Shown here: positions 1 through 4,526 of the stretch, piece by piece
Numbering within the stretch: position 1 is the stretch's first letter
Layout: each line of letters starts with the position of its first letter
Assembly: GCA_027311125.1 (NCBI GenBank)
Contig: DAICZO010000435.1
Coordinates: 1 to 5,517 of the forward strand
Direction: 5' to 3'
Length of the DNA: 5,517 nt
Source of the DNA: Acidobacteriaceae bacterium
GTDB taxonomy: Bacteria; Acidobacteriota; Terriglobia; Terriglobales; Acidobacteriaceae
The notes under the pieces: generated by a model
What the model was told of the DNA's origin: nothing
Database searches by the model: none
Seen by the model: only the letters and a program-made list of their open reading frames with translations
Position numbers and translations under genes: made by a program

Positions 1-24
1 TCCTTCTCTCGCTTGAGAGAAGGA
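1..24 (-). terminator. Candidate terminator hairpin downstream of the gvpL/F-like gene
   Basis: Bases 1-10 and 15-24 are perfect reverse complements (10 bp, 4-base loop). The hairpin lies 36 bases beyond the stop codon of the minus-strand GvpL/F-like gene, a normal place for an intrinsic terminator. The T-tract that would complete it would be off the left edge of the window, so this cannot be confirmed. On the plus strand no T-run follows it, so it is not a terminator in that direction. Confidence 0.45.
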
Positions 25-59
25 AGCCAGGCAGGGCGAGCGTTCAGCGATGCTGCGAC

Positions 60-797
60 TTAGGCGGAGTGGTGCTGCTGCGCCGCCGAGCGATGTACAA
101 AGTGATACGGAGGCCACGGACCCGACAACTGCATCCGGCACTCTTTCAACTCTTGCGTCGCGGACGAGTACTTGTTCTGGTAGCGCTCCACGGTCTTGTT
201 ATCGATCAGGTGGGCGATATCCAGCAGCATCTTGCCGGAGTCTGTGCGCTTGCAGGTGATCTCCTCTGCCAGCGGCAGAAACATGCGATGCATCTGGATC
301 GACAGCGCGCGCGCCTTGGACTGACGCTCCCGCTGGCGACTGGCGCTCTGTCGCAGACTGGTCAGGTACTGCTGGCCCACCGTCATGTCGCGGGCTGCGT
401 TGCCCGGGCAGGTGTCATCCACCAGCACCTTCAGGTGCATCTCCGCCTTGCCGCGCAGACGCTCCACATTGGCCATAAAGTGCCGCTGGTTCGAGCGCAC
501 CGACCGGCGCAGCGCGTCGTCGTCCTGAAACGTGGTGCCAAATCGAAACGGAAGTACAGTCGAGTGTTTGAAGCAGTCGCCAATCACGCGGGCGTGATCC
601 TTGGCGGCCTGCTGGTCCATCCGGGCGCTGTCCTCAGGACTATGCTCGGACACAATCACGGCGAGATCGCTTGCGGGGAAAAGAAACGCCTGGTTACCAA
701 ATAACCCCGTTACACCAGCCAGCGGCATCGGTCTCCGATGACGAGCCAGCTCCGGAAAGGCTTGTCTCTCTGCAATGCAATAGGCGTACCATGACAT
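60..797 (-). CDS. GvpL/GvpF-family gas vesicle protein
   Basis: A 245-residue protein of the GvpL/GvpF family, whose characterised members are minor, mostly accessory, proteins of gas vesicle assembly in the cytoplasm. Family hallmarks seen are an N-terminal YAYCIAE strand (residues 4-10), VLPFRFGTTF (81-90), GKAEMHLKV (116-124) and the near-diagnostic SGPWPPYHFV (225-234) close to the C-terminus. The region around 140-180 is rich in Arg, Gln and Lys and probably helical. Length is normal for the family and the gene looks intact. The ATG at 795-797 is supported by GGAAGG nine bases upstream. The stop is TAA at 60-62. No other gvp gene (gvpA, gvpN, gvpG, gvpK) is next to it, so it may be solitary, or the cluster may lie to the left. 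GvpL and GvpF are hard to separate by eye, so no symbol is given. Family assignment is firm; an actual role in gas vesicles is not shown. Confidence 0.9.
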   Translation of the reverse strand: MSWYAYCIAERQAFPELARHRRPMPLAGVTGLFGNQAFLFPASDLAVIVSEHSPEDSARMDQQAAKDHARVIGDCFKHSTVLPFRFGTTFQDDDALRRSVRSNQRHFMANVERLRGKAEMHLKVLVDDTCPGNAARDMTVGQQYLTSLRQSASRQRERQSKARALSIQMHRMFLPLAEEITCKRTDSGKMLLDIAHLIDNKTVERYQNKYSSATQELKECRMQLSGPWPPYHFVHRSAAQQHHSA

Positions 798-963
798 AGT
801 TTTTTACCTTCCAATTAACGCTGAGAGGCTCGAACCGCCCCGTCAGGAAGTTGTGGTGATTCTCAGAACAACGGTGTTTGGAATTCACTCATTCGGAATG
901 CAATGACTTTCGACTACCTGCGTTGACTGGTTGCATTAAGCAAACTTCATCAAAACGAGTCGG

Positions 964-993
964 ATAGTAAGCTCATCGATAGACGATTGGCAA
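964..993 (-). promoter_or_regulatory. Candidate sigma70-like promoter of the gvpL/F-like gene
   Basis: Read on the minus strand, TTGCCA (plus positions 988-993) matches the -35 consensus TTGACA at five of six bases. TACTAT (964-969) matches TATAAT at four of six, with an 18-base spacer. Transcription would start near 957 and leave a leader of about 160 bases before the ATG at 797. Acidobacterial promoters are poorly characterised and such matches arise by chance in AT-rich DNA, so this is tentative. Confidence 0.35.
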
Positions 994-1000
994 TACCTAG

Positions 1001-1014
1001 TTAGCAATTGCTAA
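1001..1014. promoter_or_regulatory. 14-bp perfect palindrome, candidate operator
   Basis: TTAGCAATTGCTAA is identical to its own reverse complement across all 14 bases. It lies seven bases upstream of the candidate -35 element of the minus-strand GvpL/F-like gene, the usual place for an activator site for a dimeric helix-turn-helix regulator. No regulator gene is in the window and I cannot assign the motif to a family. Related smaller palindromes occur nearby: CATTCGGAATG at 890-900, and an imperfect TTGC/GCAA pair at 931-943. Confidence 0.4.
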
Positions 1015-1306
1015 TGTCTTTGAAATCACTCCCTCCGTCCTTATCGCCGACCGGCAATGTAAATTATTGATAAATAAAGACAAAGCATGGTAGCCCCTGG
1101 CACCGGTCGGCTCGCTCGCCAGGCTCCCGCACCCACTCCAAAATGCCCGAAATGGGGTGCAGAACCAGCCGCCTCTTGCAGCACGGAGCGAAGTCTTACC
1201 CAGAAGTAGCCCTAACGGCGGTCAAAAAAACTCGCTCCAGCCCGAAAACCCGCCGCTCAGACCATGCATCCAAGTCACTTAGCTCGATTAATCCTCAAAC
1301 CAATCC

Positions 1307-1341
1307 AATCCTGCCAAGTGTATTTTTTAGGTGGCAGGATT
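1307..1341. repeat. 10-bp inverted repeat with T-rich loop (possible REP/MITE-like element)
   Basis: AATCCTGCCA (1307-1316) and TGGCAGGATT (1332-1341) are exact reverse complements separated by a 15-base loop containing TTTTTT. It does not follow a gene closely enough to be an obvious terminator: the nearest genes start at 1586 and 797 and read away from it. A palindromic unit alone in a long intergenic region fits a REP-like or miniature-transposon remnant, or part of a structured RNA. The inverted repeat is certain; its nature is not. Confidence 0.5.
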
Positions 1342-1572
1342 CATGCAGCAGTCGCTAGAATAGGTGCAGGGCTATGCCGCCTAAACCATTCTTTCGGAAG
1401 GGCTTCCGCATGACTTCTGATGGCGAAACAGACTGAGGCAGATCGCCTACGGGACGATCAGGCCTCCGGGCCAGCACCAAATCCGCTCCAAGTCTCAACC
1501 AAGGATCACAAGTCAACATGATTCAGGCGCACATCTCGCACGCACGATCCAATCGCGCTCTTCACTCAACCA

Positions 1573-1585
1573 CGGAGGTACTCCG
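1573..1585 (+). promoter_or_regulatory. Shine-Dalgarno in a small hairpin before the GTG start
   Basis: GGAGG at 1574-1578, seven bases before the GTG at 1586, is a near-ideal ribosome binding site and fixes the start of the DUF481-type gene. The same bases form an inverted repeat: CGGAG (1573-1577) can pair with CTCCG (1581-1585) over a three-base loop, hiding most of the site. A five-pair stem is only modestly stable, so it may modulate translation or may be chance. Confidence 0.6.
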
Positions 1586-2827
1586 GTGACATTGCTCTCA
1601 TCTCTCGCACTTAGCCTGCACAGATTTTCTGCCCTCGTACGGTCTCGCCGTAGCCAGTTCGGCACCGGTCTCCGCTCTGCCTTGCCCGTCAGCCTCATCC
1701 TGTTGGCGACAGCATTCGGCACTGTCACACCCCAGGCCTACGCGCAGCAACCCGCGGCCAAGCCTGCTCCCGACCGCATCGTGTTCGCTAACGGCGACCA
1801 GCTCACCGGCAAGTTCGTCCGCGGCGTGGGCGACTCCGTGCTCTTCCACAGCGACATGGCCGGCGACATCACCGTGCCGCTCGCCAAGATCAAAGAGCTC
1901 AGCGTGGGCGGCACCTTCGCCGTGCTGCGCAAGAACGCCCCGATCACACGCCAGCATGCGCCCACCGGCCCTATCGAGTTCACCGGCGAGGCCATCCAGA
2001 TATCAAGCTCCAACCCTGCCACCCCGGTTGATACCGTGCCAGTTCCGCAACTGGCTTACATCATCGATACTGCCAGCTACGACAAGGAGTTCAACAGCCA
2101 TCGCAGCCTGCTGCAGGGCTGGAATGGCACCATCACTGCGGGGGCCACGCTGGTTCGCTCCACCCAGAACGGCTCGACCTTCAACGCGGGGGTCGCGCTG
2201 ATTCGTGCCATCCCCACTGTGCCCTATCTTCCCAGCCGCAACCGCACCCTCTTCAACCTGAACGAGAGCTACGGCCAGCTGACCCAGCCTGTGATTCCGC
2301 AGACCAACCCGCCATCGCCCGACATCGTCGCCAAGACCAATATCTTCCACACCGACGCCGAACGCGACGAGTACTTCTCCCAGCGCTTCTATGGACTAGG
2401 CCAGTTGTCCTTTGATCACAACTACTCCCAGGGGCTGAACCTGCAGGAGGTCTACGGTGGTGGAGTCGGCTGGACCCCCATCCTGAACGCCCGTCAGCAA
2501 CTGGACCTGAAAGCGGACATCCACTACGAGAAGCAGTACTTCCAGGACGCCACCAACAATCAGAACCTGATCGGTGCGACCATCGGCGAGAACTACCTGC
2601 GCCACCTGCCGAAGAATATTCTCTTCACGGAGTCGGCCACCATCCTGCCCGCGTTCAACAATGCCAGTGCCTACTCCGCCAACCTGGCCGCAGGGATCAA
2701 TCTGCCGGTCTACCACCGCTTCAGTGCCAGCTTCAGCACCACCGACAGCTACCTGAACAACCCCTCCGTCGGCTACAAGAAGAACAGCTACCAGTTCGTC
2801 ACCGGTATCAGCTACACGCTCCACTAG
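1586..2827 (+). CDS. DUF481-type (YdiY-like) outer-membrane protein
   Basis: A 413-residue exported protein. Residues 1-53 look like a long Sec signal peptide: an arginine-bearing n-region (R19-R22, R30), a hydrophobic stretch at about 33-46, and an AYA signal-peptidase site before QQ. Next comes a small beta-rich domain (about 62-107) with DRIVFANGDQLTGKF and an IKELSV end, as found in front of DUF481 barrels. From about 178 on, GWNGTITAGATL and alternating aromatic and polar strands such as FNAGVAL, YFSQRFYGLGQL and YQFVTGISY fit the DUF481 outer-membrane beta-barrel. Proteins of this family have no well-defined function. The start is GTG at 1586, supported by GGAGG; no in-frame ATG precedes the mature part. 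The C-terminus ends YTLH rather than in Phe or Trp, slightly atypical for a BAM-folded barrel. It stands alone, and a terminator follows. Family call by recognition; transport or structural role unknown. Confidence 0.8.
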   Translation: MTLLSSLALSLHRFSALVRSRRSQFGTGLRSALPVSLILLATAFGTVTPQAYAQQPAAKPAPDRIVFANGDQLTGKFVRGVGDSVLFHSDMAGDITVPLAKIKELSVGGTFAVLRKNAPITRQHAPTGPIEFTGEAIQISSSNPATPVDTVPVPQLAYIIDTASYDKEFNSHRSLLQGWNGTITAGATLVRSTQNGSTFNAGVALIRAIPTVPYLPSRNRTLFNLNESYGQLTQPVIPQTNPPSPDIVAKTNIFHTDAERDEYFSQRFYGLGQLSFDHNYSQGLNLQEVYGGGVGWTPILNARQQLDLKADIHYEKQYFQDATNNQNLIGATIGENYLRHLPKNILFTESATILPAFNNASAYSANLAAGINLPVYHRFSASFSTTDSYLNNPSVGYKKNSYQFVTGISYTLH

Positions 2828-2833
2828 AAGCCT

Positions 2834-2853
2834 GCCGGGTCTGCGAGACCGGC
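2834..2853 (+). other. Small hairpin just after the DUF481-type stop codon
   Basis: GCCGGGTCT (2834-2842) pairs with AGACCGGC (2846-2853) as eight base pairs with one bulged G and a three-base loop, six bases after the stop at 2825-2827. No T-tract follows, so it is unlikely to terminate transcription itself. It could protect the 3' end of the mRNA or act with the stronger terminator 21 bases further on. Confidence 0.4.
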
Positions 2854-2873
2854 GGCACCACAGCCACGCACAC

Positions 2874-2921
2874 AAAAGAGGCAGCAGCGACCCAAACTTC
2901 TGGTTCGCTACTGCCTCTTTT
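2874..2921. terminator. Bidirectional intrinsic terminator between convergent genes
   Basis: Bases 2874-2893 and 2902-2921 form a 20-position stem with two mismatches and an eight-base loop. The stem starts with AAAA and ends with TTTT, so on either strand the GC-rich core (GAGGCAG/CTGCCTC) is followed by a run of T. It lies 46 bases after the DUF481-type stop (plus) and 49 bases after the cytochrome c stop (minus), so it can serve both converging genes. Confidence 0.85.
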
Positions 2922-2970
2922 CTTGCTGGCCTAATCCTGCTACATGGATTGCCGTACGTTTCGATAATGG

Positions 2971-3519
2971 TTAGGGAGTGGTCAGAATCTGCATCACTGG
3001 CTGTGGCAGTTCCTTGTCGGCGTTCTTCAGCAGCAGGCTTACCTGCCACATCTCCGTATCGGACAGCAGGTGGTCGTAGGCGGGCATACCCGTCAGGCGA
3101 ATGCCATTGGCGACCTTCCAGTAGGTCTCACCCGCCTCATCGTCGCTGACACCAACCACCGCCGAGTTGCCATGCTTCTTCCATAGCTGCGGAGCGCGGG
3201 GATACATGTACTTGGCATAGGTGACGTCCTTGCCGGGCGTGCCATGGCAGCTTGCACAATCCTGCTTGTAGATGTGCGCCCCAGCCTCGAACGCATCTTC
3301 GCTGGTGCCGAAGGGAGGCGTCTTCATGGCACGATCAATGGCCGCATTCAAGGGAATGTGGACGATCTGCTTCTCAAACGGAAAGGGTTTGTCTGCAGTC
3401 GCGACCGGAACCGGACCAAACTTGAAGAAAAGAAATACACCCACAATCACTGCGAGAATTCCCAGGACGAAACCTAGAAGAACCTTGCCGAAACCGCCTC
3501 CACTGCTGCTTTTTGCCAT
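2971..3519 (-). CDS. Membrane-anchored monohaem cytochrome c
   Basis: A 182-residue c-type cytochrome, an electron carrier facing the periplasm. An N-terminal Ser/Gly-rich cytoplasmic tip is followed by one hydrophobic helix (about 13-32) without a clear signal-peptidase site, so it is probably a permanent anchor. The haem-binding motif is CASCH (C88, C91, H92), and M145 in TGMPAYDH is the likely second iron ligand. This is the layout of a class I cytochrome c domain (about 72-168). Only one haem motif is present. The ATG at 3517-3519 has AAGGAG eight bases upstream. The short tail after the domain, ending LTTP, is unremarkable. It is monocistronic in this window, divergent from a beta-barrel gene 198 bases away, with no oxidase or dehydrogenase alongside to name its partner. 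The cytochrome call is firm; the redox partner is unknown. Confidence 0.9.
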   Translation of the reverse strand: MAKSSSGGGFGKVLLGFVLGILAVIVGVFLFFKFGPVPVATADKPFPFEKQIVHIPLNAAIDRAMKTPPFGTSEDAFEAGAHIYKQDCASCHGTPGKDVTYAKYMYPRAPQLWKKHGNSAVVGVSDDEAGETYWKVANGIRLTGMPAYDHLLSDTEMWQVSLLLKNADKELPQPVMQILTTP

Positions 3520-3638
3520 GCCAAATGCTCCTTGGATAGATCCAGTGCTCCATACTGCGTTTAATCTTGCGCGAGATACCTGGGCCGGTATGCCACAGAG
3601 AACGGCTGCGGATGTTCTAATAAGACGTGGGTCGCCGT

Positions 3639-3660
3639 AGATTCGTCTCAGGACGAGTCT
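3639..3660. promoter_or_regulatory. Hairpin or operator in the divergent intergenic region
   Basis: AGATTCGTC (3639-3647) pairs with GACGAGTCT (3652-3660) over a four-base loop: nine pairs including one G-T wobble. It lies between divergent start codons at 3519 and 3718, about 57 bases before the barrel gene. No T-tract follows, so it is not an intrinsic terminator. It may be a leader hairpin or a dyad bound by a regulator. Confidence 0.4.
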
Positions 3661-3676
3661 GACATTGCGCCATAAG

Positions 3677-3690
3677 TTTCACAAGTGAAA
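3677..3690. promoter_or_regulatory. TTTCAC-AA-GTGAAA inverted repeat, candidate operator
   Basis: Two perfect six-base half sites separated by AA form a compact dyad, the usual shape of a site for a dimeric helix-turn-helix protein. It ends 27 bases before the ATG of the barrel gene, so a bound protein could block transcription or early elongation. No regulator gene is in the window and no motif family is assigned. Confidence 0.4.
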
Positions 3691-3717
3691 ATGATGCTAA
3701 TGCAGGAGTAATCGTTG

Positions 3718-4458
3718 ATGTCTGGTTTCAAGTGGAATATTAAGTGGTTCGCAGCCGTGCTGGTTGTCGTAGTGATCATGGGCGCAACAGTTACGGGACA
3801 GGCACAGGTAGGGCGCAGAAGGCGGCGGGAGTCCAACGCGAACCGCCAGGCCCGTATCGCACGCTCCATTGAAGACACCTACAGCCACCGCTGGGAACTA
3901 GCCGGTGGCGGCGGTTACCTGCGCTTCCGCAGCGGACAGTACAACCAGCGCAACAACGAAATCACCTGGGAGACCAGTGCGACCTACAATCTGAATCCCA
4001 AGTGGAGCGTCTTCGGCGATATCCGCGGCATGTATGGCAACGCCAAGATTAACAACCAGATCAACTTTCCGGTCGCCATCAACGGCGTGTACCGCCCCTT
4101 GATCACCAACTACACCTTTATGGCCGGCCCGCAGTACCGCTTCTATGCCAAGCAGAAGTTATCCGCCAGCGCGCACATTATCGGCGGCCTGGACCTGGGC
4201 AACTACGACGGCGGCACCAAGGGCATCAGTGCCACCACCCTCGGACTGTGGGCGACGTCCAACCGCCCGGTTGTCTCGGCTGGCTTCAATCTGGACTACA
4301 ACCTCTACCCCAACCTCGCGCTGCGGCTGACCCCGACCTACGTTGGCACCATGTTCCGCGGCGTCAACCCCAGCACCGGACAGGCGGATGGCAACCTGCA
4401 GAACAACATCGGTGTGAACGCTGCTATCGTGTACCGCTTCGGCCGCATCCGCAAATAA
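3718..4458 (+). CDS. Small outer-membrane beta-barrel protein (OmpA/OmpW-like fold)
   Basis: A 246-residue exported protein. Residues 1-29 form a Sec signal peptide (K5 and K9, hydrophobic core at about 11-23, likely cut after GQA at 29). The mature start is unusually basic, with five consecutive arginines (R33-R37). From about 57 on, alternating hydrophobic strands end in aromatic girdle residues: WELAGGGGYLRF, WSVFGDIRGMYG, YTFMAGPQYRFY, VSAGFNLDYNLY and IGVNAAIVYRF. This fits an eight-strand barrel of the outer-membrane beta-barrel superfamily. There is no C-terminal OmpA peptidoglycan-binding domain. The final strand is followed by a basic GRIRK tail. The start is chosen as ATG 3718, nine bases after AGGAG (3704-3708); TTG at 3715 is an alternative adding one residue. 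A strong terminator follows. Fold call is good; function is unknown, as is usual for such barrels. Confidence 0.75.
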   Translation: MSGFKWNIKWFAAVLVVVVIMGATVTGQAQVGRRRRRESNANRQARIARSIEDTYSHRWELAGGGGYLRFRSGQYNQRNNEITWETSATYNLNPKWSVFGDIRGMYGNAKINNQINFPVAINGVYRPLITNYTFMAGPQYRFYAKQKLSASAHIIGGLDLGNYDGGTKGISATTLGLWATSNRPVVSAGFNLDYNLYPNLALRLTPTYVGTMFRGVNPSTGQADGNLQNNIGVNAAIVYRFGRIRK

Positions 4459-4489
4459 ACGCCACCGCAGCCGCTCCAGACGAAGGACC

Positions 4490-4526
4490 TGACCGAACCT
4501 CAACCATGGGGTTCGGTCATTGTTTT
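4490..4526 (+). terminator. Intrinsic terminator of the barrel gene, overlapping the lyase 3' end
   Basis: Bases 4490-4502 and 4507-4519 form a 13-pair stem with one G-T wobble and an ACCA loop, followed by TTGTTTT. It starts 32 bases after the stop of the barrel gene, so it terminates plus-strand transcription. The loop and right arm coincide with the last codons (Thr-Glu-Pro-His-Gly, stop) of the convergent lyase gene. On the minus strand no strong T-run follows the stem, so it is mainly a one-way terminator. Confidence 0.85.

Larger units (their letters stand above)
798..1585. other. Long intergenic region without a convincing gene
   Basis: This 788-base stretch separates two divergently transcribed genes. 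The short open frames in it, such as 71 codons at 1143-1358, have low-complexity, unfamiliar translations and no good ribosome binding site. The left part (about 880-1080) is AT-rich and carries small palindromes and a candidate promoter. The middle (about 1046-1240) is GC-rich with several inverted repeats. A separate inverted repeat sits at 1307-1341 and a small one (CGGAA/TTCCG) at 1395-1408. No tRNA or mobile-element gene was seen. It could hold a small RNA or decayed repeat DNA, but the sequence alone does not decide this. Confidence 0.6.

Noticed and set aside
69..704. Plus-strand open frame of 211 codons opposite the gvpL/F-like gene
   Set aside because: It is the antisense of a clearly recognised GvpL/F coding region, its translation has no recognisable motif, and it has no good ribosome binding site.
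694..888. Minus-strand 64-codon frame overlapping the start of the gvpL/F-like gene
   Set aside because: It overlaps the well-supported start and its translation is unfamiliar, so it looks like a chance frame in the leader.
923..951. TTGACT-N17-TTCATC as a plus-strand promoter
   Set aside because: The -10 match is poor and no plus-strand gene follows for over 600 bases.
1143..1358. Plus-strand 71-codon frame in the long intergenic region
   Set aside because: Low-complexity Ser/Arg-rich translation, no Shine-Dalgarno, and it runs through the 1307-1341 inverted repeat.
798..1585. CRISPR array, tRNA or insertion sequence in the long gap
   Set aside because: No regularly spaced direct repeats, no cloverleaf-like segment and no transposase fragment with paired terminal repeats could be found by eye.
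2396..3049. Minus-strand 217-codon frame spanning the DUF481-type 3' end and the cytochrome c end
   Set aside because: It crosses the bidirectional terminator and overlaps two recognised genes in other frames; its Val/Gly-rich translation is typical of an antisense shadow in GC-rich DNA.
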